DNA from: Isoptericola sediminis
GTDB lineage: Bacteria; Actinomycetota; Actinomycetes; Actinomycetales; Cellulomonadaceae
Length of the DNA stretch: 64,000 bases
Direction: 5' to 3'
NCBI RefSeq assembly: GCF_013085345.1
Contig: NZ_JABFAJ010000024.1
Location: 1 to 64,000 of the forward strand
A program made the translations under genes and the position numbers. Below the pieces are notes generated by a model. It searched no databases, was not told the origin of the DNA, and saw only the letters and a list, made by a program, of their open reading frames with translations. Shown piece by piece: positions 52,901-63,555 of this stretch. Position 1 is the first letter of the stretch. Each line of letters opens with the position of its first letter.

Positions 52901-53354
52901 CGAACGGATGGCACGGCTCGTCGACCGTATCCGCCCCGACTCCCCGGAGCGGCGGAGGCTCGTGGACGTGCGCGAGCACGTGCGGATCAGCGCCGAGTGC
53001 GTCGACCTCGACGGGAACCACGTCTCGGTGTACGACCACATCGCCGGCAAGTCCGGCGGGGAGTCGCAGGAGCTCGTGGCGTTCATCGTGGGCGCGGCCC
53101 TGCGGTACCAGCTCGGTGACGCCGGGGCCGAGCGCCCCCGGTACGCGCCGGTGTTCCTCGACGAGGCGTTCATCAAGGCCGACGCCCGGTTCGCCGGACG
53201 CGCGGTCGGGGCCTGGCAGGGGCTGGGATTCCAGCTCGTCATCGGCGCGCCGCTGGACAAGGTCAGTGCGCTGGAGCCGCACGTGGACGTGGTGCTGCAG
53301 GCGGTCAAGGACCCGGTGGGCCGCTCCCGGCTGGTCACGCTCGTGGGGGCGTGA
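49986..53354 (+). CDS. jetC: Wadjet/MksBEF SMC ATPase JetC (MksB)
   Basis: A 1122-residue SMC/SbcC-like ATPase. The Walker A motif GASGSGKST is at residues 56-64, two long coiled-coil arms (about 290-480 and 660-900) flank a hinge-like domain near 500-620, the ABC signature KSGGESQELV is at about 1022-1031, and Walker B VFLDEAF (Asp1059, Glu1060) is near the end. It is expected to extrude DNA loops with JetA and JetB. A downstream nuclease gene jetD/mksG is missing; the next gene is a secreted protein on the other strand. Confidence 0.88.
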   Translation: MTTTTTVRMNDSLFGLIPAASDGRQWTATSMQLVNWGGYHGHHEVRFSPRATLLSGASGSGKSTLLDAYIALMMSHTTPFNGASNGAAAGRARGREQRNVLSYARGKQDESRADGATSREQVLRGDGVDTWTAIAMSWTDQSGEVYTALRAWYVPRGATRNEECVVVRATADGAFDLRDLEALAPGRFARPGLAEAGLTPFDTDIAFATRLHAALGIGAAGDGHRAMQLLGRIQAGQAITTVDALYKAMVLTEPETLEVADRAVEHFDELSAVRTEMLTATRQVEVLRPMRELRERVDEAEESVALLDTLGVPGSGAEATTTPFSVWRDRRRLALVRAEEEVNRAAHRAAEERRTAAAARIATAESDLEETRAALRRQGGDAIEAAEREIRRRSEELAQVRTARAGLETQLAVLEESVGSRRDFDRVRRAAHDLVEHRAERSAELEDAVYGARRAVTDAEQRLARLEQEAASLSRRRGNVSAEDHAARVALAEAAGLDADELPFVGELLEVRGEYEPWRDAIGLALGGFATTLLVDAERLADFRSAIDRVPLRRRLRFEGVPTHRPMGEDADPRTLPGRLEIKAGPFGGWLADRLADRFDHVCVDDPSELREHRRALTRTGQIADGSRGAHGGSPRGSVLGFSNARRRDRLAVDIESARTALHDAGAALEGARLRQAAHTDEFVAAGQLLRLSWEDVDVDGAEEALAVRQARLASLRDGSDVVRALGDDEQELRARLTALYRERADAENRVRELAEQWAAITDLVDQVTDAVEGAEESGVGCTEVQERRLESALTAVAPGDPDRLPLAALDQATTAVARELVRDREASVAAAEAARAGLRGVFERFCDAWPHPDLGTDPDASYDDFARILAEIEDQRLYELTERWSRTLGRLSGHDLTLLGNVMSRSVAQIRERMEPVNQILATLPFRDDAHRLRITAQVTEARDVVSFRRRLRELAADPGEQTPAERQRRYERMARLVDRIRPDSPERRRLVDVREHVRISAECVDLDGNHVSVYDHIAGKSGGESQELVAFIVGAALRYQLGDAGAERPRYAPVFLDEAFIKADARFAGRAVGAWQGLGFQLVIGAPLDKVSALEPHVDVVLQAVKDPVGRSRLVTLVGA

Positions 53355-53370
53355 CCGGCCGCGGACCGGG

Positions 53371-54159
53371 TCAGCGGCCGATCGGCCAGACAAACCGGAT
53401 CTTGACCGGGGCCTCGGTGCGGGGCACGAACCGGATGCGGCCGGTGCGGGCGTCCTCCGCGGGCACGCGGATCGTGATCGTGCGCCACCGACCGGTCGAG
53501 GACCGGGCGTCGATCGTCCCGAGGCGCCGGCTGCCGACGTAGACCGTGGCGCGCCCGGCCTTCGGGCCGGTGCGCACCCGCAGGCGGACGCCGCGGACGT
53601 CCGTGAACCTGTCCTCGGTCTTCGTCGGGCCGCCCCACGTGGTGGTGAGGTAGGCGTACGGGTGGGTGAGTGCGCCGTCGTCCTTCACCAGGGTCGTGTC
53701 GACGAAGTCCATCAGGGGTGTCAGCGGCGCGGTGGTGCAACGGCGCTTCGACCCCCGGCTGACGTTCCCGGCGGCGTCGCGGGCGCGGACGCGCAGGCAG
53801 TCCTGCTCACCGGGCTCGAGCAGGAGCCGGTACCTCAGCCTGTCGGGCGACCTCCACGTGGTGGAGCCGGGCGTGTGCCAGTGGCTGCCGGGGTGCCGCA
53901 CCTGGACCTGGTAGCCGGTGACCCCGCTGTCGTCCCGGGACGCCGTCCACGTGGCCCGCGGCTTCCACCACCAGATGCCGGAGAAGTCGGGCTCCTTCGG
54001 CGGGAGCCACCGCTTCAGCGTGACCTGGGGAGTCGTGGGCGGGGTGTCGTCGGCCGCCGTCGCGGCGGGCGCCGCGACCAGCGTCCCGGAGAGCGCCACG
54101 ACGACGCTGAGGAGCACGCCGAGCAGGCGTCGGCGAACAGGACGGGGACCGGCGGCCAT
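53371..54159 (-). CDS. Secreted protein with fibronectin type III-like fold
   Basis: A 262-residue exported protein. The signal peptide (about 1-36) ends AAPAATAADD. The mature part starts with a Pro/Thr linker, then a beta-rich domain with ATWTASRDDSGVTGYQVQVRHPG and CLRVRARDAAGNVSRG, typical of fibronectin type III-like modules, followed by a second all-beta domain. It may bind carbohydrate or cell-wall polymer; no catalytic motif is seen. It faces jetC with 16 bases between the stops. Confidence 0.7.
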   Translation of the reverse strand: MAAGPRPVRRRLLGVLLSVVVALSGTLVAAPAATAADDTPPTTPQVTLKRWLPPKEPDFSGIWWWKPRATWTASRDDSGVTGYQVQVRHPGSHWHTPGSTTWRSPDRLRYRLLLEPGEQDCLRVRARDAAGNVSRGSKRRCTTAPLTPLMDFVDTTLVKDDGALTHPYAYLTTTWGGPTKTEDRFTDVRGVRLRVRTGPKAGRATVYVGSRRLGTIDARSSTGRWRTITIRVPAEDARTGRIRFVPRTEAPVKIRFVWPIGR

Positions 54160-54195
54160 GGCTGCTCCGAGGGGCGCGACATCAGGATGAGCAGG

Positions 54196-54201
54196 ACTAT
54201 A
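54196..54201 (-). promoter_or_regulatory. Possible -10 box of the secreted protein gene
   Basis: TATAGT on the minus strand lies about 37 bases before the ATG at 54159, leaving room for a CGGAG ribosome site; the -35 region is poor. Confidence 0.35.
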
Positions 54202-54310
54202 GCGACATCCGTCACGACCACCGCCGAGCGGATGTGTCGGGCATGGTTCGCGGACGTGACGATCCGGGGTCCGCCGAGCACCACCCGAGGACAGCGCGCG
54301 GACGCGTAGG

Positions 54311-54316
54311 TAGTGT
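54311..54316 (+). promoter_or_regulatory. -10 box of glgP, leaderless spacing
   Basis: TAGTGT ends seven bases before the glgP GTG at 54324; no ribosome site. Confidence 0.45.
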
Positions 54317-54323
54317 CACCCGT

Positions 54324-56801
<2,478 letters not shown>

Positions 56802-56812
56802 GCGCCGCCTCC

Positions 56813-56847
56813 CCGTCGGGCACCGGTGCGTCACCGGTGCCCGACGG
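56813..56847 (+). terminator. Hairpin terminator after glgP
   Basis: A perfect 16-bp stem CCGTCGGGCACCGGTG/CACCGGTGCCCGACGG with a 3-base loop, 12 bases after the stop. Confidence 0.88.
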
Positions 56848-56927
56848 CGGACCCGGCCCGCGCGGGCGGGGAAGAGACCCCGCAGGTCCACGGCCCGGCC
56901 CGGCGCGACCCCACGGGTGCCTGTGGC

Positions 56928-56933
56928 TACACT
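56928..56933 (+). promoter_or_regulatory. -10 box of degV, near-leaderless spacing
   Basis: TACACT ends nine bases before the degV ATG at 56943, leaving at most two or three untranslated bases. Confidence 0.45.
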
Positions 56934-56942
56934 CGTGGCGAC

Positions 56943-57854
56943 ATGCGTGACCTACCGGCCGTCCGCGTCGTGACCGACTCGACCGCCTGCCTGCCCGGCC
57001 CAGGAGACCCGCCCACCGACTCGTTGCTGCCCGCAGAGCTGGCGCCCGTCGTCGTCCCCCTGCACGTGGTGACGGACGACACGGACCTGCGCGAGGGCGT
57101 CGACGTCCGCGCCGCCGAGGTCGCGGCGCGGATCGCCGAGGGAGAGCGGCTGACGACCTCGCAGCCCAGCACGGCCGAGTTCACCTCGGTCTACGGGGAC
57201 CTCGCCGCCCAGGGCGCCCGCGCGGTGGTGTCGGTGCACCTGTCCGGCAAGCTGTCGGGCACCGCCGGGACCGCCGAGCGTGCCGGGCAGCGGGCGATGC
57301 TCCCCGTGCGCGTCGTGGACTCGCGCACCGCCGCGATGGGGCTCGGGTTCGCCGCGGACGAGGCGGCCCGCTGCGCGGCCGCGGGCTGCGACGCGAGCCA
57401 CGTGGCACGGCGGGCGGCCGAGGTCGCCGCCTCCGCGCGGACGACGTTCCTCGTGGACTCCCTCGACCACCTGCGTCGTGGCGGACGGCTCTCCGCCCCG
57501 GCCGCCGCTCTCGGCACCGCCCTGGGCGTCCGGCCCATCCTCACCCTGGACGACGGCGCGATTGAGCTGACCCAGCGGGTGCGGACCCGCCGGGCCTCGG
57601 TGGCCCGGCTCGTCGGGCTGGCGCTGGAGCAGGTCCGTGCGGCCTCGCGGCCCGCCGTGGCGGTGCACCACCTCGGAGCACCCGAGCAGGCGGCCGAGGT
57701 CGCCGCCGCGCTCGCCGACCGGCTCGGGTTCCTGCCGGTCGTCACCCCCGTCAGCGCGGTCCTCGGTGCGCACGTGGGGCCGGGAGCGCTGGCCGTGGTG
57801 GTCGTCGACCGCGGCGGCCACGTGCACGACCTGGAGCCCGGCGGCCCCTGGTAG
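56943..57854 (+). CDS. DegV family fatty-acid-binding protein
   Basis: A 303-residue DegV/FakB-like protein. VRVVTDSTACLP at the N-terminus, TSQPSTAEFTSVY, SVHLSGKLSGTAGTA and LVDSLDHLRRGGRLS are the family blocks; the Thr/Ser of TSQPS and the SGKLSGT loop contact the fatty-acid carboxylate. FakB proteins present fatty acids to a kinase, but no FakA gene is nearby. Its place before comEA-comEC-holA-rpsT equals that of mycobacterial Rv2417c. Confidence 0.9.
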   Translation: MRDLPAVRVVTDSTACLPGPGDPPTDSLLPAELAPVVVPLHVVTDDTDLREGVDVRAAEVAARIAEGERLTTSQPSTAEFTSVYGDLAAQGARAVVSVHLSGKLSGTAGTAERAGQRAMLPVRVVDSRTAAMGLGFAADEAARCAAAGCDASHVARRAAEVAASARTTFLVDSLDHLRRGGRLSAPAAALGTALGVRPILTLDDGAIELTQRVRTRRASVARLVGLALEQVRAASRPAVAVHHLGAPEQAAEVAAALADRLGFLPVVTPVSAVLGAHVGPGALAVVVVDRGGHVHDLEPGGPW

Positions 57855-57931
57855 CGGGCGCCGCGGCTATCCACACCCACGCCCGTCCACAGCAGCGGGT
57901 CGGTGAGCGTCGGCAACACCGGAGGCGGCCC

Positions 57932-57937
57932 TAGCGT
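57932..57937 (+). promoter_or_regulatory. -10 box of comEA, leaderless spacing
   Basis: TAGCGT ends six bases before the comEA GTG at 57944. Confidence 0.5.
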
Positions 57938-57943
57938 CGCGCC

Positions 57944-58816
57944 GTGACCACGGCACCTCCCGATCTCCCCGACGACCGGTTCGACCCGGCGGCGGGCCGC
58001 CGCGAGGCGTTGCGCGCGGCGCTCGCCACCCCGCCCGACACCGCTGCACCCGACGAGCTTGTCGAACGACTGCGCTCCCGGCGCTCGGCCGGCCACGTCG
58101 CCGCCGCCTACAGCGCCGCCCACGGGCACCCGGTCGACTTCGAACCCGCCCCCGGGCGGAGCCGCTGGGCGCTCGCCGGGCCCGCCGGGACCGCGGCAGC
58201 CGCCGTCCTGCTCCTCGTCGCCCTGATCGCGGGCGCCGTCGCGCTGTGGCCCCGCGAGACCCTCGAACCGCTGCCCGTGCCGGCCGCGACCGCGACCCCC
58301 ACCGCACCGGCCGCCGCCGGTGGCGACGGCTCGTCGGACCGGACCGTGCCGGCGGTCGCGCCTCCGCCGGGTGCCGACGACCCGGGACCGGCCGTCGTCG
58401 TGCACGTCATCGGGCAGGTCGCCGCACCCGGGCTGGTCACCGTGCCGGCGGGATCACGGGTCGCCGACGCCGTGGAGGCCGCGGGCGGTGCCGGTCCGGA
58501 GGCGGACCTCACCGCGCTCAACCTGGCCCGTCCGGTCGTGGACGGCGAGCAGGTGCACGTGCCGGCGCCGGGGGAGGAGCCGCTCGTGGCCGACCCGCCG
58601 GCCGGCGGGTCCGGCGCGGACGCCGGGCCGGTTCCGCTCAACACCGCCGACGCCGTGGCCCTGACCGCTCTGCCCGGCGTCGGACCCGTGCTGGCCGACC
58701 GGATCGTCGCCTGGCGTGACGAGCACGGGCCCTTCTCCCGGCTGGACGAGCTCACGGAGGTGTCGGGGATCGGCCCGGTGCTCCTCGAGGGACTGCGCGA
58801 CCGCGTGGTGCTGTGA
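57944..58816 (+). CDS. comEA: ComEA-like DNA-binding protein
   Basis: A 290-residue membrane-anchored protein. After an 80-residue cytoplasmic N-terminus comes one helix (GTAAAAVLLLVALIAGAVALW), a Pro/Ala linker, a SLBB-type beta domain (VVVHVIGQVAAPGLVTVPAGSRV) and a C-terminal double helix-hairpin-helix (PLNTADAVALTALPGVGPVLADRIVAWR and SGIGPVLLEGL) that binds DNA. It is thought to hand DNA to ComEC; whether the organism is competent is unknown. It overlaps comEC by four bases. Confidence 0.92.
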   Translation: MTTAPPDLPDDRFDPAAGRREALRAALATPPDTAAPDELVERLRSRRSAGHVAAAYSAAHGHPVDFEPAPGRSRWALAGPAGTAAAAVLLLVALIAGAVALWPRETLEPLPVPAATATPTAPAAAGGDGSSDRTVPAVAPPPGADDPGPAVVVHVIGQVAAPGLVTVPAGSRVADAVEAAGGAGPEADLTALNLARPVVDGEQVHVPAPGEEPLVADPPAGGSGADAGPVPLNTADAVALTALPGVGPVLADRIVAWRDEHGPFSRLDELTEVSGIGPVLLEGLRDRVVL

Positions 58817-61224
58817 CGCGGGACCTGCGGCTCGCGCCGGTGCTGGCCGCGGCGTGGGTCGCCTCCTGGGCCCTGACGGGGACGTCGTCGGCGTGGGCCG
58901 GACCGGTGGTCGCCGTCGGCGCGGCGGTGCTGCTCGCGATCGGCGCGGCGCTCGCGGCCGACGACGCCCGGCGGCGTGGGCGCCCGGTCGTGACCCGCCC
59001 GGCGGTGACGCGCCCGGTCGTGACGCACGGCGTGCTCGTGACGGCGTGCCTGGTCGCCGTGGCCTCCTCGGTGGCGGTCCAGAGCGACGCCCGCGGTCCG
59101 CTGAGCGGGCTCGCCGCGGACGGCGCGGTCGTGACGCTGCACGGCGAGGTGGTCTCGTCGGCCCGTCCCGCCGCTCGCGGTGACGGCGAGCGGTGGGTGC
59201 TGGCCGTCGACGAGGTGATGACCCGCGACGTGCTCGTCCCGGCGGTGGGGCACGTCATGGTGACCGCTCCGGGGCCGGCGCCGCGCGTCGGCGCCACCGT
59301 GCGCCCCCGGGGCCGCCTGGCACCGCCCGCGTTCGGTGCCGGGGTGGTGGCGGCCGCGCAGGTCCCGTCCGCGGTGCCCGAGACGGCAGCGCCCGGACCG
59401 GTCGGGCGGCTGACGGACCGGCTGCGTTCCGAGCTGCTCGTCGTCACCGGGGGGCTGTCGCCGCAGGCCCGCGGTCTGGTGCCCGGGGCCGCGGTCGGGG
59501 ACACCTCGCGGGTGCCCGCCCCGATCGACGAGGCGATGCGCGTGACCGGTCTGACCCACGTCACCGCCGTGTCGGGCAGCCACTTCGCGATCGTCCTGGC
59601 GGTCGCCGGTGCCGGGTGCGTGGCGCTGCGGATCCCCCGGGGCGCCCGGGTGCTGCTGCTGGCGCTCGTGGCGGTCGGCTTCGTGCTGCTCGTCCGTCCC
59701 GAACCCAGCGTCCTGCGGGCGGCCTGGACGTGTGCCGTCGCGCTGCTCGCCCTCGCGCTGGGACGGCCCTCGGCGGGCTTCTCGGCGCTGGCGACGGCCG
59801 CCACCGTGCTGCTCGTCGTCGACCCGTGGCAGGCACGCTCCTTCGGTTTCGCGCTGTCGTGCGCGGCCACCGCGGGGATCGTCCTGCTGACCGGACCCCT
59901 CGCCCGGCGGATGGCGCCGTGGTGCGGCCGTGGACCCGCCTTCGCGGTCGCGGTGCCCGTCGCCGCCCAGGCGGCCTGCGGGCCGGTGCTGATCCTGCTC
60001 GACCCGGTGGTCCCGACCACCGCCGTCGTGGCCAACCTGCTCGTGGCGCCGGCCGTGGTGCCCGCCACGGTGCTCGGGCTGGCGGCCACGCTGACGGCCC
60101 CCTGGGCCCCGGGGCTCGCCGGGGGGCTGGCCTGGCTGGCCGGGCTGGCGACGGGATGGATCGCCTCCGTCGCCACCGCGGCCGCTGCGGTGCCGGGGGC
60201 CGGTGTGCCGTGGCCGGCTGGCCCGGCCGGCGCCGCGCTGCTCGCGCTGGCGACGGCCGCCGCCCTCCTGGCGGTGCTGCGACGTCCGCCCGGGCGCGGC
60301 TGGCCGGCGGGCCGGGACCCGGCGTCCTGGGTGGCGCGAGCCCGGCGCCGGGCGCGACCGGGCCGGAGGACGGTCACGGTGGGGCTCCTCGGGTGCGCGG
60401 CCGGCACGGTCGTGCTCGTCGTGCTGCTGGTGCTGGTCCGACCCGTCGGCACGGGGGCCCCGGCGGACTGGCAGGTCGTGGCCTGCGACGTGGGGCAGGG
60501 CGACACCCTGGTGGTGCGCAGCGGGCAGCGCGCCGCGGTCGTCGTCGACGTGGGTCCGCCGGGGCAGGACGCGGCCCGCTGCCTGGACCGCCTCGGGGTC
60601 GACCGGGTCGACCTGCTGGTCCTGAGCCACTTCCACGCCGACCACGTCGGTGGCCTGCCCGCCGTCCTCGCGGGCCGTGCGGTGACGGCGGCGCTGGTGT
60701 CCCCGGTCGACGACCCGCCGGAGGGTGCCGAGCGGACCAGGGCGACCCTCGAGCTCGCCGGCGTGCCGGTGGAGGTGGCCGGGCGCGGCCGGCACGGGAC
60801 CGCCGGTGACGTGACCTGGACCGTGCTGGGCGCCGACGTGACCGCTACGTCCGCGAACGACGGCAGCGTCGCGCTCGCCCTGCGCACGGCGGGCGGCGTG
60901 GACGTCGTCGCGCTCGGCGATCTCGAGGTGCCGGGGCAGCAGCGGCTCGTCGCCGACCTCGCGTCGACCGGGTACCCGGCCGACCCCGTCGAGGTGGTCA
61001 AGATGGCGCACCACGGGTCCGCCGCGCAGTCGGCCGAGCTCGCCCGGCTGCTCGACCCCGCCGTCGCCCTGGTCTCCGTCGGGCGCAACGACTACGGGCA
61101 CCCGACCGACACGGCGACGCAGATGTACCGCCGGGTCGGCGCGCGCGTGGTGCGCACGGACCGCTGCGGCGCGACCTCGCTGGTCGTGCGGGACGGTGCG
61201 CCGGCCCTGGTGTGCGAGCGGTGA
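58813..61224 (+). CDS. comEC: ComEC/Rec2 DNA uptake channel
   Basis: An 803-residue protein. N-terminal helices and an OB-like DUF4131 region (to about 230) precede the competence domain (about 230-500) with GLTHVTAVSGSHFAIVLAVAG. A C-terminal metallo-beta-lactamase domain (from about 545) follows, with CDVGQGDTLVV and LVLSHFHADHVGGLPAV metal motifs. Together with ComEA it moves single-stranded DNA across the membrane. GTG start coupled to comEA. Confidence 0.94.
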   Translation: MTRDLRLAPVLAAAWVASWALTGTSSAWAGPVVAVGAAVLLAIGAALAADDARRRGRPVVTRPAVTRPVVTHGVLVTACLVAVASSVAVQSDARGPLSGLAADGAVVTLHGEVVSSARPAARGDGERWVLAVDEVMTRDVLVPAVGHVMVTAPGPAPRVGATVRPRGRLAPPAFGAGVVAAAQVPSAVPETAAPGPVGRLTDRLRSELLVVTGGLSPQARGLVPGAAVGDTSRVPAPIDEAMRVTGLTHVTAVSGSHFAIVLAVAGAGCVALRIPRGARVLLLALVAVGFVLLVRPEPSVLRAAWTCAVALLALALGRPSAGFSALATAATVLLVVDPWQARSFGFALSCAATAGIVLLTGPLARRMAPWCGRGPAFAVAVPVAAQAACGPVLILLDPVVPTTAVVANLLVAPAVVPATVLGLAATLTAPWAPGLAGGLAWLAGLATGWIASVATAAAAVPGAGVPWPAGPAGAALLALATAAALLAVLRRPPGRGWPAGRDPASWVARARRRARPGRRTVTVGLLGCAAGTVVLVVLLVLVRPVGTGAPADWQVVACDVGQGDTLVVRSGQRAAVVVDVGPPGQDAARCLDRLGVDRVDLLVLSHFHADHVGGLPAVLAGRAVTAALVSPVDDPPEGAERTRATLELAGVPVEVAGRGRHGTAGDVTWTVLGADVTATSANDGSVALALRTAGGVDVVALGDLEVPGQQRLVADLASTGYPADPVEVVKMAHHGSAAQSAELARLLDPAVALVSVGRNDYGHPTDTATQMYRRVGARVVRTDRCGATSLVVRDGAPALVCER

Positions 61225-61240
61225 CGCCAGGGCCGCGGCG

Positions 61241-62380
61241 TCAGTGCGCGAGCAGTCCCCGGAGGATCTCGAACCGCTGGTCCCACGTCCAGGCACCCTC
61301 GACCCAGGCGGGCCCGGCCGCCCCCATCCGGGCCCGTCGTGCGGGGTCCTGCAGGAGCTCGAGGAGGCGGGCGGCGACGTCACCGGGGTCGGTGCCGTCC
61401 ACGACGAACCCGGTCACACCGTCGTCCACGGCGTCGGGGGCGCCGCCGGAGTCGCCGACGACGACGGGCAGCCCGGCCGCCTGCGCCTCCAGGTAGACGA
61501 TGCCGAGACCTTCGACCTCGAGACCGCCCCGTCGCGTCCTCGAGGGACCCGCGAAGACGTCCGCGGCACTGTAGAAGGCGGGCATCGCGGTGTGCGGGTG
61601 GCCGCCGCCGAGGACGACGCGGTCCCCGAGGCCGTGCGCGTCGACGAGCCGCCGCACGCGGTCGGCGTAGGGGCCGTCGCCCACCAGGAGCAGGTGCGCG
61701 TCCGGCACGGCACGCAGGACCTCCGGCATGGCCCGCACGAGGGTGTCCTGCCCCTTGCGCTCCACGATCCGTGCGGCGCAGAGCACGACGGGTGCGTCCG
61801 ACGGGATCCCGTAGCGGTCGCGCACCGCACGGCCCCCGGCCGGGTCGGTACCGGCGAAGGCCGACGGGTCCACGCCGGGCGAGAGCCGCACGGCGCGGGA
61901 CGCGACCTCGGGCCCGACGGCCGCGGCCAGGACGTCGACCGTCCGGTCCGACAGGTAGGTGAGGTGGTCGACCGAGCGACCGATGCGCCGCAGCGCCGCC
62001 CGGGTGCCGGGCACCCGCGCCCACCACAGCTCGTGGCCGTGGGTCGTGGCGACGAGGCGCCGGACGTCGGTCCGCCGGCGCAGCGTCGGTGCCATGAGGC
62101 CCAGCGGGGCCGCCGCCCCGAACCAGACGGCGTCGCACCGGTACTCCTGCACGAGGCGGACGACCTCCCGGGTCCGCGCCGGGGTCGGCAGCAGCATCCG
62201 CGTGCGCGCCCGGACCACCGGGTGGGGCAATGTGCGGTCGTACTCCTCCTGGCCCGGCGTCGAGGACGTGTGGACGACCACCTCGTCGGGGTCGAAGCGG
62301 GAGGTCATCGCGTGGACGAACGTCTCGATGCCGCCCTGGCGGGGAGGGAAGTCGTTGGTCACGACGAGGGTCCGGGGCAC
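61241..62380 (-). CDS. pimB: GT4 mannosyltransferase, probable PimB
   Basis: A 379-residue GT-B glycosyltransferase. The N-terminal TNDFPPRQGGIETFVHAM is characteristic of PimB, which adds the second mannose of phosphatidylinositol mannosides from GDP-mannose. The C-terminal nucleotide-sugar domain shows RIVERKGQDTLVRAMPEV and the EGLGIVYLEAQAAGLPVVVGDSGGAPDAV block with the conserved E-x7-E. The GTG at 62380 follows a TAGCCT box by six bases. It is inserted between comEC and holA on the opposite strand. Confidence 0.87.
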   Translation of the reverse strand: MPRTLVVTNDFPPRQGGIETFVHAMTSRFDPDEVVVHTSSTPGQEEYDRTLPHPVVRARTRMLLPTPARTREVVRLVQEYRCDAVWFGAAAPLGLMAPTLRRRTDVRRLVATTHGHELWWARVPGTRAALRRIGRSVDHLTYLSDRTVDVLAAAVGPEVASRAVRLSPGVDPSAFAGTDPAGGRAVRDRYGIPSDAPVVLCAARIVERKGQDTLVRAMPEVLRAVPDAHLLLVGDGPYADRVRRLVDAHGLGDRVVLGGGHPHTAMPAFYSAADVFAGPSRTRRGGLEVEGLGIVYLEAQAAGLPVVVGDSGGAPDAVDDGVTGFVVDGTDPGDVAARLLELLQDPARRARMGAAGPAWVEGAWTWDQRFEILRGLLAH

Positions 62381-62386
62381 CGGGCC

Positions 62387-62392
62387 AGGCTA
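62387..62392 (-). promoter_or_regulatory. -10 box of pimB, leaderless spacing
   Basis: TAGCCT on the minus strand ends six bases before the GTG at 62380. Confidence 0.5.
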
Positions 62393-62448
62393 CCGGGCAC
62401 CTCACCGGACCGGGACGCCGTGTCGGTCGGGTCTGGCAGGCTGTCCCC

Positions 62449-63471
62449 GTGCCCTCCACCAACCGGTCCCGCTCGTCCCGCCGCTCGGGGGCGTCGGCGA
62501 GCACGCGCCCCTGGAACGACCCGACGCTCGCGCCGGTGATCGTCGTCCGGGGCCCGGAGGACCTGCTCGCCGAGCGCGCGGTGGACGGCGTCCTGGCGCT
62601 CGCGCGCGAACAGGACCCCGCGGTGGAGAAGGCCGAGCTGGACGCGCCCACCTATGCGGCCGGCCAGCTCACCGTGGCGGCCAGTCCGTCACTGTTCGGC
62701 GAGGCCAAGGCCGTGGTGGTGCGCGGTGCCGAGGCGTGCACCGAGGACCTCGTGGCCGACGTCGTCGACTACGTGGCCGCCCCGGACCCGGAGACGATCG
62801 TCGTCGTGGTGCACCGCGGTGGCAACCGCGGCAAGAAGATGCTCGACGCGATCGTGGCCACCGGGGCGCCGGTGCTGCAGTGCGACGCGATCACCAAGGA
62901 CGCGGACAAGGTCGCGTTCGTCGCCGGGGAGTTCCGGGCGGCCCGGCGACGGGCCGAGCAGGCGGCGGTGCGGGCGCTGGTCGACGCGCTCGGGAACGAC
63001 CTGCGCGAGCTGGCGGCCGCGTGCTCCCAGCTGGTGGCGGACACCGCCGGGACGATCTCCGCCGAGACCGTCGACCGGTACTACGGCGGTCGCGTCGAGG
63101 CCACGGGCTTCAAGGTGGCCGACGCCGCGGTGGCCGGCGACGCCGGCGCGGCGGTGGCCCTGCTGCGGCACGCCCTCGCCACCGGGGCGGACCCGGTGCC
63201 CGTGGTGGCGGCCCTGGCGCTGCGCCTGCGCACCCTGGCCCGCGTGGCCGCGATCCGGGGCGGGTCGACGACGGCGCGGGAGCTCGGTCTGCAGGACTGG
63301 CAGGTGCGCAACGCCCAGCGGGACCTGTCCCGGTGGACGCCGGAGGGACTGGCCGCCGCGATCTCGGCGGTGGCCCAGGCGGACGCGGACGTCAAGGGCG
63401 GCGGCCGGGACCCGGTCTACGCGGTCGAGCGGGCGGTCCTGACGATCGCCCGGTCCGGCGGGCGGTCCTAG
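62449..63471 (+). CDS. holA: DNA polymerase III delta subunit
   Basis: A 340-residue clamp-loader subunit. After a 27-residue Ser/Arg-rich leader, the domain begins APVIVVRGPEDLLAERAVD. SPSLFGEAKAVVVRGAE, HRGGNRGKKMLDAI, DLRELAAACSQLVADTAG and the C-terminal KGGGRDPVYAVERAVLTIA match HolA of actinobacteria. The GTG at 62449 is preceded by a weak CAGGCT box six bases away. In mycobacteria holA also lies between comEC and rpsT. Confidence 0.92.
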   Translation: MPSTNRSRSSRRSGASASTRPWNDPTLAPVIVVRGPEDLLAERAVDGVLALAREQDPAVEKAELDAPTYAAGQLTVAASPSLFGEAKAVVVRGAEACTEDLVADVVDYVAAPDPETIVVVVHRGGNRGKKMLDAIVATGAPVLQCDAITKDADKVAFVAGEFRAARRRAEQAAVRALVDALGNDLRELAAACSQLVADTAGTISAETVDRYYGGRVEATGFKVADAAVAGDAGAAVALLRHALATGADPVPVVAALALRLRTLARVAAIRGGSTTARELGLQDWQVRNAQRDLSRWTPEGLAAAISAVAQADADVKGGGRDPVYAVERAVLTIARSGGRS

Positions 63472-63483
63472 CCCCGGGCACGA

Positions 63484-63520
63484 GAACGCCCCCGCACCCG
63501 ACGGGGGTGCAGGGGCGTTC
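63484..63520. terminator. Bidirectional hairpin between holA and rpsT
   Basis: GAACGCCCC/GGGGCGTTC and GCACCC/GGGTGC form a 15-bp stem with one mismatch and a 5-base loop. On the plus strand a TT falls in the right arm; both converging genes end within 40 bases. Confidence 0.75.
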
Positions 63521-63555
63521 GGCGGCCAGCGGTCGCGCGGGGCGACCGGGCGGCG

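Noticed and set aside
53356-53378. GGCCGC/GCGGCC hairpin between jetC and the secreted protein gene
   Set aside because: Only six base pairs and partly inside the coding end; too weak to call a terminator in GC-rich DNA.
49935-53393. 1152-codon open frame antisense to jetC
   Set aside because: The plus-strand JetC has Walker A, signature and Walker B motifs; the antisense product has none.
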